Positions 44,801 to 55,439 of a stretch of 64,000 nt of DNA are shown piece after piece. Source of the stretch: Eimeria necatrix (lineage: Eukaryota > Apicomplexa > Conoidasida > Eucoccidiorida > Eimeriidae); the NCBI RefSeq assembly GCF_000499385.1, contig NW_013655000.1, positions 62,001 to 126,000 of the forward strand, given 5' to 3'. Numbering within the stretch: position 1 is the first letter of the stretch; every line of letters starts with the position of its first letter. The notes below the pieces were generated by a model that saw only the letters and a list, made by a program, of their open reading frames with translations, was not told the origin of the DNA and did not search any database. Position numbers and translations under genes: made by a program.

Positions 44801-45440
44801 CAAGGGCCTGGTCTCTTCAGAACCCTGTGCTGTGTACTCTTAAATCCCTAGGGATCTTGGACTTCCCAAAGTTTCGGCACCTCTCCCTGCAACCGAAAGC
44901 AGATATGCAGCTTCAGCTACAATTAGGGACTGCCGTAAGTAGCACTAGCTGACGTGCGGCAGTTGCGGAAGATTAGCAGCAGGTCAGAGATGAAAGCCTC
45001 CTCGCTTCTGTATTCGTCTCTCTCAAGTTTTGCCTGCATACCCGACGAACCAACGCGCACATATGAAACCTGCAGCGTCAAAATCAATGATCTAGAGAAT
45101 CAAATAAGGCCAAATATGGTAGTGTCGGCTAGTTGTTGAATTCGTTGTATCACGATTTGTAGCCTGCCGATACCTCCATGGTGCGCAGGTCCATTGGATA
45201 TTTTATGATATCGTAGTATGTAGGACACTCCATCTGCTCGACATCAACCGGTTCCAGAAACAGTCGAAAACTCTTTGCGCGGCGCCAGCCATCTAGAAGA
45301 CCCGCGAGCTTCCGCTTTACGTGCCTTGCGAGGGATGCCCCAACACCACCAGGAGCCCCACGCTGGGGGTCTGCTCCTGCATTCGCCCCACCGTCTGATG
45401 GAGCAGACCCCAACGAGAAGCCAGTACCTGAAACTGGCAT
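38858..45440 (-). CDS. tandem-bromodomain protein with poly-Gln/Ala regions
   Basis: Phase-checked exons carry two complete bromodomains. BRD1: about 45440-45174 (KRKLAGLLDGWRRAKSF, then FLEPVDVEQ, IIKYPMDLRTME), 45033-44954 (EEAFISDLLLIFRNC), 44761-44656 (TFNDESTPAGQF). BRD2: 43240-43103 (ILRPLKGDRYAYLFLTPV, IARPMDYGTIW), 42898-42839 (KLTARDYRHPVEFFEDMFL), 42624-42527 (VYSNCMAFNPPND). Both keep the PMD motif and the Asn that contacts acetyl-lysine (TFN, AFN), so both should read acetylated histones. Further exons are 44439 to about 43930 (Ser/Ala-rich), 42420 to about 42000 (Ala/Gln-rich), about 41950-40469 (long poly-Gln and a Lys-rich KKHKSKKHKHQKYSHRG, a likely nuclear signal), 40323-39683 and 39548-38858. 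The ATG at 45440 is in frame, but coding may begin further upstream (an acceptor near 45483). An exon near 43735-43650 is unplaced. Chromatin-linked transcription control is inferred. Confidence 0.8.
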
Positions 45441-47485
45441 GGTGACACCGCTGTGCGCGCTGTCCTCGTCTGTTGAAGGCTACAGAAGCCTGTCCCCTTC
45501 TAACGCGCACGGCTGCAGCAACTGCTGCTGCCGTGCTGCTGCCGCTACAGCGCAGCAAGGCCGGAGGTTCTTGCGGTCATTTCTAAGTGCATTGAATGCT
45601 TCTTCTGACGCGCCAGTGCGGCTCTAGCACTTGCAATTGCTCGCAACTGCAGGCGCCATTCTGGCGTCGGACTGCAGCGGAAAGCGCCTTAACCTGTTCA
45701 CCGAAGGATCCGTCAAGTGGAAAACGCACAAACAGCAGCAGCTGCACGAGACCCCCTCTAAACTGAAAAACAGTGAGGAGCTGATCAGTAACGCCTGTTG
45801 CGCCAGAGGGTTGAATGTGATGCAGACAAGGACGGCAATAGTTCTTAACAGAGAGTGTAATCCTTTTCTCTTGGTCTGAATCAACAGAGGGGCTTCATGC
45901 AGTGACCAGTAGAAGGCTGGCCGTGTGGCGTGGGCAAGGTGAGTACGCGTGGTACTATTGTCCGATGTTGACGATGGCTTTTCCGCCACTCCTGTCCTAC
46001 TTTCCTCTTTTCCTTAAGAGTCTAGTTCTCAGATTTGTGTACAGGGAAAGTAGTACTTGCTGCATGATACGTTGATACAGGGGCCAAGGCGCAGCTGGGT
46101 CGGTTGTGCCCGTTGCATGCGGGCTGCTGCAGTGAACCGCAGCTGTGACTAAACGCTGATTATTCGCAGAGTCGTAGCTAAACTAATTATTGACGAAACA
46201 GTTGCTGTAGAAGTTCAAGGTATGATCTAGAGGTCGCAGTTCTTGTATAACGGGTGATCCCGAATCATCCAACCGCAGCCGCCACTGCTTTTATTGTTGT
46301 TGAGCATAATCGTACATGAGTTTTGTCGTATGCATTATCGCACTTGGATCTCTTCCAGTTTGGTGTTCAACGTATTCCAGCAGGAGGCTTGAGAAGGGAC
46401 AGTGCATGCAACCAGCTGCCAAGTGAATCATGCGGCTTGTAAAAGTGCCCCAGCTTGGTCCCTCATGCAGTTCAGAGCGTGCGTTTCTCCAGAGTTCATA
46501 GAATGCTGATGGGCATTAAAGTGTTGGGGGAATCGCGTGCAGCAGTGGCCAGTCTTCCTCTGCCCGCTTAGCGACGCCCCCCGATAACAAGATGCAACAG
46601 CAGCAGCAGCTAGAACAGATCTTTGTCGTACTGCTGCTGCGTTGTGGCATGTCGTAGAACAGACGCAGCGCGAAACGCCTCGCGTTGCTCTACAAGCCGA
46701 CGCACATTTCTGTATGCATTTCAGGGTGTAAAAACTTCCCGTCTGCGAATTCCGAGGAGGCAGATACTCGGTACATTGTGAGATGAAAGTCTTGTCGTAG
46801 GGCGAGTTGAAAACTATAAAGCACATTTTTGATTCGCTGTAGATAGCAGAGCGGGGGTTATTAGTGGAAGAAGCAGCACAGATGAGAAAGCAAAACAGCT
46901 ATGGAACGTCACGTTCAGTAGCTAAGAGGGTTGTAAATGGGAGGGAAGCAACGGCGAATGTTGATCTATGGCCCCGCCATCTTGACGTCCATGTGATCGC
47001 CAGTCAGTCTGGCTGGTTGCTTGTTACTAGCTCATTGTCGCAGAGGCCAGACGGACGCTCCCCACAATTGCGTGTGTTCACCTTCGGCAGCCCATGCTAT
47101 GCATCAGATCGGATGTACTAGGAAGTAGGATCATGTTTGTGCAACAAAGAGACTTCTCTCTATGCTTACTTTGGATCTATGAGTCCAAGGGAATTCACTC
47201 AGTAACGTCATGCGTAACAAAACTTACGGGAGACGCATCACGCTTGCCAAATTTTGAAGGGCTCCCCACTAGGTGAGTTCAAAGAGCTTACAATATGGTG
47301 CCGAGAGGTGTGGCTTTATGGATAAGTTTTTAGTGCGCGACTTTAAGAGCGCACTGAAGACCTATCGCGACTTTAAGAGCGGTGCGGGCTAGCCCAGTTC
47401 ACACTTGTAAATGCCCGCAGGTATGGTGGGCTGCACGGCAGTAGCGAAGACACAGTAAGGATAACGAGAGAAGTTGTTCTCAAGA

Positions 47486-47600
47486 GGCCTGGAATGTCCC
47501 GAATTTAAGTCGTACAGGCCGGGCATATCCCGAGTGTAGTTTGTACAGGCTCGGTGTACCCTAGAATGCAGGTCGTGCTGCCTGGGACAATACCGGCGAG
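47486..47600. repeat. 31-32-bp degenerate tandem repeat
   Basis: Three to four units start GGCCTGGAATGTCCCGA, GGCCGGGCATATCCCGA, GGCTCGGTGTACCCTAG and GCCTGGGACAATACCGG, with spacing of 31, 31 and 32 bases. Each unit ends GTACA or GTGCT. Confidence 0.7.
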
Positions 47601-48538
47601 CACCTTTTCCTCCACGCATGTCCAGCGTCATTTTCCCTGTCTTTGTGGGCCTGAATTGCTATTGGTAGCATGTAAGGGCCTTTCTAGTTTTTCGAAGAAG
47701 GACTCCCAGAAGTGCAGGAGTGGTACAAATTATCAGGTCGATATGCTGCATGTGCCGAAATACTTCATGGGGTCATATCCTTAGCACCGTGGGCTCTTCC
47801 AGTGCTGGGAGCCTTTCTATTGGGGCCACATGCTGTTCTGAGCAGTACTTTGCCTTACAGCAAGACGGTTCAAGTAACTTGATGCGCAGAGAGCGCATAA
47901 ACAAAGGCCAAGCAAAATCGCGGCAACCCTCTTGATACACTTCGTGGGATCGCATATTCTGCACCGTGGTTTCTTGCAGCGCTCGTTATCCTGGGGAACT
48001 GCTAAGCTCGACGAAATCGGAGAACCGCATCTTCGCCGCGTTGAACCCTGGAAAATGAAAACTGCACGGTGTATTCTGCTTTAGACCGAGTCCGCATTGT
48101 CAACTGAACGTCTCGGAAACTAAATATTCCTTGATTTCCTCACAGCCATGTGTGGCTTTCCCTCTAGTGAACCACTTCTCTCCTGGGAGTCTCTACGAGC
48201 ACAGTGTTATATTTGGACGCCTACCTAACTGCGCCAGTTTTTCAAGGCATCTCCCAGACATCTTTTAGTGCCCCACCAAAACGGCATCACTCTTGGCGAA
48301 AGAAGTTCCGACGCTACGATGTAGGTAGGAGCACTTCAACGTCAGCATGCTCCTGTGCTGATGTGGCCCCATGCACTTCGCTGCTTACTTAGCTTGTACG
48401 ACTCCTGTTGCTAACTGGAGCAAAGCTGTTCATTTGGACTCAAGAACAGCCGTAACAGTGTCAGCTAGGTTGCCAGCAGCTGTGTCATGTCGATGCTGAT
48501 GGGGGACACCGGTTCCCCTCGTGTTGTGCACAGATTTC

Positions 48539-48571
48539 CGAAGAGCTCGCTACAATGTAGCGAGCTCTTCG
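48539..48571. repeat. perfect palindromic hairpin, 15-bp arms
   Basis: Arms CGAAGAGCTCGCTAC and its exact reverse complement are separated by AAT. No gene is assigned nearby. Confidence 0.85.
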
Positions 48572-49758
48572 ACTCACGCGTGCAAGCTATTAGTCGAAGT
48601 TTCCTCAGAGTTTTAAGACAGCACGTAAGGTGCGTCGGGACTGTTCCCACTTCTTCTACTCTCTCGCAAGCAGGTTGGCAAAGTCCCTAGGTTAGCTGCT
48701 GCAAAAGAGTGCCCCTTGCGGCATACCTAACTGTAGAGGTTGCAGCGTGCTTTCGCCCATGGTAAAGATCTGCAGCATACTCACGTGCTCAGTGCGAGCT
48801 CCCGTTCACTGCTGCGGGCAGGTCCCCACCGTGTTTACGCTTGAAGCAATGACGGCGACGAGATGCACTTCCATATCCTCGAACTCAGCAGCAGACCCCA
48901 ATGATGCTTCTTAGTGTTGCAGCTGCCCGAAGATGGCTACCTCTTAAGGGAACATGGTTTGAAAAGACGGTTAAGCAATTCCCGCGGAGTTCTCACAGGG
49001 CAACCACTTGGTGCGCAGGTGGACCAGCAGGCTGCCAGCGCCTTTTGTGGCTGCTTTCATGCTGTCTAGTACGCAGAACCTCTATGTGTGATTCAGGGGA
49101 AACACATGCTTTGGTACAGCAGTTCCCAGCAATTAATATGCTGGCTTATATGTTCACTCTCTCGCCCCCATCGTGCGCATGTATCAAATCTGATTAGGCC
49201 CGTTCCCGACACACTTCCACTGCGCTTAGTTACACTCTCCCTTCTGTATCGGTTTTGTAGTTGTGTTCAACAAAGGCCTCAGTTTTAAGGACAAGAAGGC
49301 GATGGACACAATTTCAGCATGAGTGTTGAAGAGGCAGCTACGTGAAGGCTACGAGCTGCCTGGAGGACACTCTTTGGCTGTCAGCAGTCTCCGTGATAGG
49401 TAAAGTTTGTTTGTTGAGGTCTGTCAGATGCGACAGAGTAGTGTGACTGAGGGCTAGCTTCTCTTGCGTGCCGCCCTCCCGCCAAACAAGGTCTTCATGC
49501 ACATGGCCTCAGTAGAGAAGCAGCATGATCCAGCCGTTTCCTTGTCCGCTCCTAACAAGACAGCGGCTCTGAGAGGCAGACGGCGCTGCGGTGCATGCTG
49601 TATGAAAGGAACCAAAGCGTCTGCTTGCAAAGGATGCCTCTAAAAGGTCATCCTTTAATCTGCGTACTCCTCGCTTACGGCTGTATGCACTGAGGGATAC
49701 ATAATTTTGTCGCGGAGCCTCTACGCTTTGCAAATGTGTTCATGACACCATTTTGGAA

Positions 49759-50442
49759 TCATCGGAGGACGTAAGTCGCTGCGAAGTGTTCATGAGACAC
49801 GTAGGAAGGGGCCGTAGCTGTAGAGGTGGCAGATGCTTTGGTAGGGCTGTAGTTCTGCCCTGCGCTGTTGCCGCCGCGGGTTATGTCGCCGTAGGTTTGC
49901 TTGCCCCACGAGAAAGGAAGGTACTTGTACTTTATCATTCTCTTTACTTGCTGCTTCATGGTAAGAATAAAGAGGAGTATGAAGTAGATCAGCAGGATGG
50001 GCCAGAAGACAGGCAAGTCGAAGACTTGGAAAAATGTCATGCCGATAGCGATAAGCAAAGCTCGCATCCCCGAAACCCACGCTTTAAACTCAGGGACTTG
50101 GCGCAAGAAGGGGCGAAATTCCCCTGCATCACCCTGCGCGCCACCACCTCCACGGACAGGTAAAACATACTCGTCTGTCTCCGGGTCCACCTGTGGCGAG
50201 ATGAAGCCAATGAGGAGATTCAACAGGTATATGCCCAGTCCGTAGCTCACTACAAAAAATCCAGCTAACAGATACACGCGAACGATGTAGAAAGCAAGAC
50301 ATGCGAAAAATGCAAGCCAACGAGTCTTCAGATATAAAATAGATCTATTCAAGTACGTGCTGCTGACGCGGCCCACGCTCGCCCATACGCGTGAGGAGAA
50401 AGGCTGTTCAGCCAGCTCTTCTGCACTCATTGAGGCCATCAT
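49759..50442 (-). CDS. RER1: RER1, ER retrieval receptor
   Basis: Intronless, 227 residues from the ATG at 50442 (a second ATG follows directly). RER1 is a small four-helix Golgi protein that returns escaped ER membrane proteins in COPI vesicles. Family features are visible in order: YLNRSILYLKTRWLAFFACL, a second helix pair ending SPQVDPE, the soluble linker, then FRPFLRQVPEFKAWVSGMRA, MTFFQVFDLPVFWPILL, a last helix ending LTMKQQVKRMIKYKYLPFSWGKQTYG. Beyond the conserved KYKYLPFSWGKQ block there is a Ser/Ala/Thr-rich tail of about 40 residues, longer than usual. The linker contains an extra Gly run (GGGG). Confidence 0.93.
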   Translation of the reverse strand: MMASMSAEELAEQPFSSRVWASVGRVSSTYLNRSILYLKTRWLAFFACLAFYIVRVYLLAGFFVVSYGLGIYLLNLLIGFISPQVDPETDEYVLPVRGGGGAQGDAGEFRPFLRQVPEFKAWVSGMRALLIAIGMTFFQVFDLPVFWPILLIYFILLFILTMKQQVKRMIKYKYLPFSWGKQTYGDITRGGNSAGQNYSPTKASATSTATAPSYVSHEHFAATYVLR

Positions 50443-50508
50443 CGTCGTCACAGCCCTCTCCTCTGGAACCTTGAGGAAGGTATCTTCACCAAGCTCGACC
50501 CTGAGGGT

Positions 50509-51071
50509 CTAAGGGAACTCCGGAGGGAATGCTGCACCACGTATGCTGCTTCCACCTACCCCAAAAGGCTTAGAAGTGATGCGTTGTTGGGAGGGAGGGG
50601 GATCTGTAGGATTGGACGTGAGGATAAGCCTCGCTCCGTCAATCAAGTAAACAGCAGCAAGCTCCTCAGCAATGCTCAGACGCGTCGGGGGGAAGCCCCA
50701 CGTCGCAAAGCGACACACAGTCTTTTCTTCTAAAGCTATTGGGGCTCTTTCAATCTAAAGAGTCCACAAAATATAAGCCACCTAGCTACAGACATGCTAC
50801 GACGAGCATGGGTGGTTGGGACTGGAATTGATGGCTGCTAAGGCGGCTGCCACCCGCGGCCGAGGACCCCAACGGCAGCTGCATTTGTGAGGAGGAAGGC
50901 GATGTATAGAAAGATATTGGAGACAAATAAATTAAGGCCATATTGCGGAACGAAGACAAATTTAAAACGAGGGCGATACTCACGAGCCCGTCTGGAGCCG
51001 TTAACGCTATGCACGTGCAGGACTATGAATGAAGTCACGACAGTCAGTACTTGCACGACTCCTTTGAGCAT
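50509..51071 (-). CDS. putative small signal-peptide protein (exon model tentative)
   Basis: An ATG at 51071 opens a signal-peptide-like start (MLKGVVQVLTVVTSFIVLHV, then HSVNG) followed by SRRA and a strong GTGAGT donor at about 50983. Downstream on the same strand an open stretch reads EKTVCRFATWGFPPTRLSIA and continues to a stop at 50509. The acceptor or acceptors linking the two were not settled, and unspliced reading gives a 77-residue ORF to 50838 with a second hydrophobic span. No family was recognised. It lies directly upstream of RER1 on the same strand. Confidence 0.3.
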
Positions 51072-51640
51072 GAAATGAACGGATGCTAGTTGTTTCTACC
51101 TTCAGAAGTTGAAACTGAGGGCGTTCTTACATGTTGAGCTTACGTGTTGCGCGAACACAGCGCTTGTGCGTGGGAGACTAGCTGCAGCGGTCCGCCAAAC
51201 ACTCGCAGTGAGTTAAGACAACCCTTTAGAACAAAACCAAGTTAGAAACGAACGCTTCATGCTTCAGCGTGGGTGGACCCGCTGACGCAGTGCACGTGCG
51301 CGGTACCACGAGTGTTGTCGCTACAGCCAGTATTATCTGTCGAGCTTACGCGTTGCAAAAATGCAGCAACTAGTCGTGTCAGAAACCGAGTGGGACGGCC
51401 CGCTAAACAATTGCAGCGAAGCCAAATGTGTGGGAGCGTGCATTACCAACCAAGTTCACGCTAATTCCAAAAGGCCCGGAGGAACGTCACAGCCTAAAGA
51501 AGGGCTGGAACCCCTCACTCCCGTATTAAAGGCTGTAGTAGGATCACAGTTGCAGTAGACTACAATACGCCGCTCGGAGTCTCTCCCTACTGTATTTAAT
51601 ACACGACTGGAAAGACAGTTGAAGTACACTACAGTGCAAC
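51000..51640. repeat. diverged duplicated segments
   Basis: Two pairs of related blocks: GGAGCCGTTAACGCTATGCACGTGC (about 50995) against GGACCCGCTGACGCAGTGCACGTGC (about 51275), and GTTGAGCTTACGTGTTGC (about 51135) against GTCGAGCTTACGCGTTGC (about 51340). Each pair is followed by GTCCGCCAAAC or GGCCCGCTAAAC. A further pair, GTTGCAGTAGACTACAATAC and GTTGAAGTACACTACAGTGC, lies at 51548-51632. The first member overlaps the signal-peptide exon above, so the second may be a decayed partial copy of that exon. Confidence 0.5.
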
Positions 51641-51659
51641 TATTGGAGGAGAACAGCAC

Positions 51660-52790
51660 TACCTCTGCGGAAATGTCTAAAACACCTGAGACTTCGCAGT
51701 AGCAATTCTCTGACAGAGGATAGACGGGGAGGATAGACGGGGTGAGTGAATGGGGATGAGGCGGCTGTGCACCTTACACCCTGTCCTGAAGTGGGCCAAT
51801 CTGTAGAATTGTGGAGCCCATAGTTTGGTACGGTTACGGTTTTCAGAGATAAAATGTCCGTACTCCTGGTCCGAATCCAGTGGGGAGCAGGTAACGAGTA
51901 TATTGGAGAGACTGCAGAACAGTGAGTCGTATGGCAGTGATGAAAAACGAGAATTGCTGAGTCTCCACTGCGCAGAGTCTTTACATATGGAGGTTCCGAA
52001 AATATCTCCCGCAGGAAGCGCTTTTCTCAACCCTTCTTCATGTTGCTGTCGCGTCAAGAGCCCTGCATTCCTGCCGCTTGCTGTGAAAGTTTAACGCCAT
52101 AGACAAGGAAACTCAACATGTCCTTCCAGCCTATCCTCGAGCATGATGCATAATAAAACAGTCCTAAAACTACCCAGAGCAGTTCCTTGTGAATGTGCAA
52201 ACTACCCTAATGACGACAGAGGGTCGCTGTGGCACCACGCTGTGCATGAAGAGACGCGGTCGAACGGCTGCACGGTGGAAGAGTAGAATTTCCGACGGAG
52301 GTACCAGATGCATTCGGAGAAAACAGGGCCTGCAGAATTACCGCCAAAACAACCCCACCGCCTACTCATTTGCGTTAAAAACTCCAAACGAAGTCCGAGA
52401 AGCGCTGCATGATGCCCAACCCGCTCAACGCTGATCCAGACCAGATTGCCTGAGCGTGAACGCGCACTAAGAACTACGCTGCAGTTCTCCCAATAATGAT
52501 GGGTGCTAATCTAGAGGCCCAGTTGAGCGAGGCCTCCGCTCCTATCCCGAGATGTTACACTCCGGCATGGTGCTCCATGGAGCGGAAGGACCCCACCGCA
52601 GCTGTCATGCATAGCCCACAGTGAGCTGGGAAGGCACGGGAATCCCCAAGCGGCCTCCTCCAGAAGTTAGAATTCGCATCGCCGCGACTGTGTCGGGGAA
52701 AGGACGCAGAGGTCTACGTAGACGCAAAGCCCTAAATCAACACCCGTTGAAATATCCAGAACTAGCACTCTGCTACTTAGGCGTTATGCA
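51660..52790. other. spacer, no confident gene
   Basis: Short ORFs on both strands (for example 51677-52057 minus and 52189-52434 plus) have no recognisable product, and no repeats stand out. Confidence 0.4.
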
Positions 52791-52897
52791 AATCACTGCC
52801 ACCTTCATTCGTTAAACGAGCATATCGCAAGCGACCGGAGGCACGCAGCACCCAAGGTCCCTGCCGTGGAGGCCCGAAAGACGGAAAACAGTACAAC

Positions 52898-53311
52898 CTA
52901 GTTCGCCCAATATGTGAAATGCCGTGGTGGTCGCGTGCCGCTCGCATCCAGCAAATACCCAACCCTCCAGCGACCAAACACAATACGGCTGTAGAAAACA
53001 GCCGGCTGGACAAAGAGCAATGCAGGAAACGCATAGTTGCCCTCAAATACTAGCCCCGTGAGCACACGGGCAGGCAACCTAGCACCCATGTCTAAACTAT
53101 CGACCGAAATGCTCCCTGGTGCGGCAGGGTTGGCAGTCGCTTGCCGCAGCGGCCGAGTCGCTTCTTTTTGATTGGGTGTTAAGTCGTCGGCCGTACATTG
53201 GCGCCCTCGTTGCCAATCGCCCTCCGGAGAAATAACAATGGAGAAGCTTATGCCGCGACACCCGACTCCATGAAGAACCTTACGCCACGACGCCCGCATC
53301 AGTTTCTTCAT
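52898..53311 (-). CDS. hypothetical ORF with one hydrophobic span
   Basis: ATG at 53311, 137 residues. A polar N-terminal part is followed by a hydrophobic stretch (YAFPALLFVQPAVFYSRIVF) and a short tail. It could equally be an exon of the larger unresolved minus-strand gene set to its right. No family was recognised. Confidence 0.3.
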   Translation of the reverse strand: MKKLMRASWRKVLHGVGCRGISFSIVISPEGDWQRGRQCTADDLTPNQKEATRPLRQATANPAAPGSISVDSLDMGARLPARVLTGLVFEGNYAFPALLFVQPAVFYSRIVFGRWRVGYLLDASGTRPPRHFTYWAN

Positions 53312-55218
53312 GTGGCGCTTCAGAAGCCTAGGATACTACTGTGAATGCGTGGTCTGGGCCTTCATCGAGATATGGGCGACGACCTGGTGCACCGAGTGCC
53401 GCACACTCCCCATCCCTACCGTAGTGACTGCGTGTTAGGACCCTGTGATCCTGCATCCTGGGCCATGCCGAAGGAGAACAGTCGCATATGCCTGGCGGAA
53501 GACAGCTCGTTCAGAAGCGACGAAGCCATGAAGTCCCCTCCATGCGCGAGCCCAACCGGAGAACGTGCCGAGGGATCTCCCCTGACGCCGACATGATCGG
53601 CCAACCGGTGCCCCTAAAAGGCAACGCTGAAAGAAATGAGCGACTTCCTGAGGAAGCTGTGTTGCAAAGCGCCACTTCATCCCAAAGCCAGCGTCACCAC
53701 CCAGTACTGCAGTGGCGTGCTCCTCGATTTTGTGTACTAGAGAGCACGGAGGCTCCGTATGGACGAAATCCGCAGAATCCTCGACGTTTACGACTGCCCA
53801 GCAGCGTCCAGAAAAAGGCGGGATGCCGTAGACAAGTGCGGTGACCATTGTACATCTACAATCAGAAGCGGTGCTCGCAGTGTCCTTGCTAGAGAGCCCG
53901 CGGCCTCATCCTGCCCACACGAATGAGCCCGACTAATGAAAAGCCGTGTGAAAGCATAGCAAGCTGCAAGTCTGACTACGTACTCCCAACGCACAGAAGT
54001 GTCCATGCTCGCGAAATCAGTTTTTGCGTGCCGTCGTCTGTCGTGACAGTATGGGCGCCAAACAGGAAACGTTGGAAGCGGCTGCTGCACACCGTTGCAG
54101 TCTGAGGCAGTGGAGAAGGCGAGAGGGTCACCGCAGATAAGCCACACTAGGGCCGAGCCAGAAGAAACGAACGTACAGAACTGGGCCGGCAGAACCCCAG
54201 AAGCGGGGCTTTTCAGCACCACCCTACTATGAGCCAGGTTAACGTGAGAACCAGCCTCACGACAGGTTGGCTGCTCGCGAAGGGCTAGACGCCAACGCAG
54301 GCACAAGTTGCAGAAGCAACTCCATGACACATGGCGGATGAGTGCCAAGATAAAAAGTGCCTCAAAGAGCGCAAAGCCACCAAGTGTACTCGGCCTAACG
54401 CTCGCCGAAGAGAAGCACTCTACAGCAAGTACCGCAGAACAACCTAAAAACATGCCCACCGCCTAATTCCGCAGCTGCAGCCGTTGTGAAAGCAGTGCGC
54501 TAAAGAGCACCAACGACGTAACGCAGTGGAGACTACCGAAGCTGCACCTATTACGAATGGCGTGTCATAATGCTCGTGCGCCAGCGAAGTATGAAAAACG
54601 ATCCACTGTGGCGTGCCCCCGAGCCAGAAAGCAGGAACTTCGCGCAACCCATCTTGCGCCAAGCAGACGAAATCTCCGGACGTGGCCGTAGCCGCGCAAG
54701 TTAAGAATAGCCGACCTCGAAGCACGACTAAACATGCTAAGAGAAGGCTGCCGAGGTAGCTACGTAAGTAATGCCAAATAAATAACTAGATTCTCGACAA
54801 CTCGCTCCATCTATAGGCCAGAGCACGCGGAAACTAACCAGTCTACTATAAGTTGCAGCGATCTAGCACTGAGGGCGTCCACGCCGCTTCGCCCAAGAGC
54901 CCCTACCCAAAACGTAATAAAAAGCACTGGAAAACCGTGTGAACGTCTCAACGGTGGCCCCGCAGTAAACTAATCTATATATACGTTGACTTGCAATTCG
55001 CAGTTTGAAAACAGACCTGAAATCAGGCCTTGCAACGTCTGTTTGCAGTGGCACTCCGGCTACCGCTTAAACATAGAATAAGGTCTCAAGAAAAAGCAGT
55101 AAAAGTCCAGCCTCAAGATTTACTGCCATAATCAAATAATAAAACTGTCATAAAGTAACCCTTTCGAGCGACGCCTCGTCAAACCCATACGAAGCACTGA
55201 ACGTCCCGATAACTAATT
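53312..55218. other. unresolved minus-strand segment with hydrophobic ORFs
   Basis: Minus-strand frames at 53788-54459 and 54444-54725 include hydrophobic stretches (FALFEALFILALIRHV; TPFVIGAASVVSTAL), hinting at a multi-exon membrane protein. Starts and splice sites could not be fixed, so no CDS is called. Nothing else was recognised. Confidence 0.35.
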
Positions 55219-55434
55219 TCAAATAGCAAAAAGGCGGAGAACAGCCACCAAACAGAATATATTCAAAATTGCATAGCAACCATGCCCTGTGGCGCTACGA
55301 ACACTCGCAGCAAAGCCAAAGGCTGACTTACTCACTTACCTCCCATTCCCATAAACAGCCAATCAAAATAGTGCAACACTCCCGCAATGTGGCGAACAAG
55401 AGCCAATAGCCTGACACGTCTCATTGATCGCTCC
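55219..55434 (-). CDS. 3' exons of an unidentified membrane protein
   Basis: Two exons in phase: 55434-55340 (RLLALVRHIAGVLHYFDWLFM, donor GAG|GTAAGT) and 55286-55219 (CYAILNIFCLVAVLRLFAI, stop). They give a charged helix, then a hydrophobic C-terminal span. Upstream open stretches on the same strand near 55450-55730 may be earlier exons. No family was recognised. Confidence 0.4.
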
Positions 55435-55439
55435 CTACA

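Larger units (their letters stand above)
45441..49758. other. gene-poor spacer with small repeats
   Basis: About 4.3 kb without a recognisable coding region. The minus strand near 45480-45620 may contain 5' exons of the bromodomain gene (an open stretch reading ASEEAFNALRNDRKN). The rest holds short direct repeats near 47335-47390 and 47755-48000, a tandem array at 47486-47600 and a perfect palindrome at 48539-48571. Confidence 0.45.

Noticed and set aside
45624..45989. Minus-strand ORF that could be the bromodomain N-terminus
   Set aside because: It has no ATG at its start and no splice link in phase to the first bromodomain exon.
55219..55434. Resemblance of the RHIAGVLHYFDWLFM helix to a PEX11-type peroxisome protein
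   Set aside because: The match is a few residues in a hydrophobic helix, and coccidian peroxisomes are doubtful, so no name is given.
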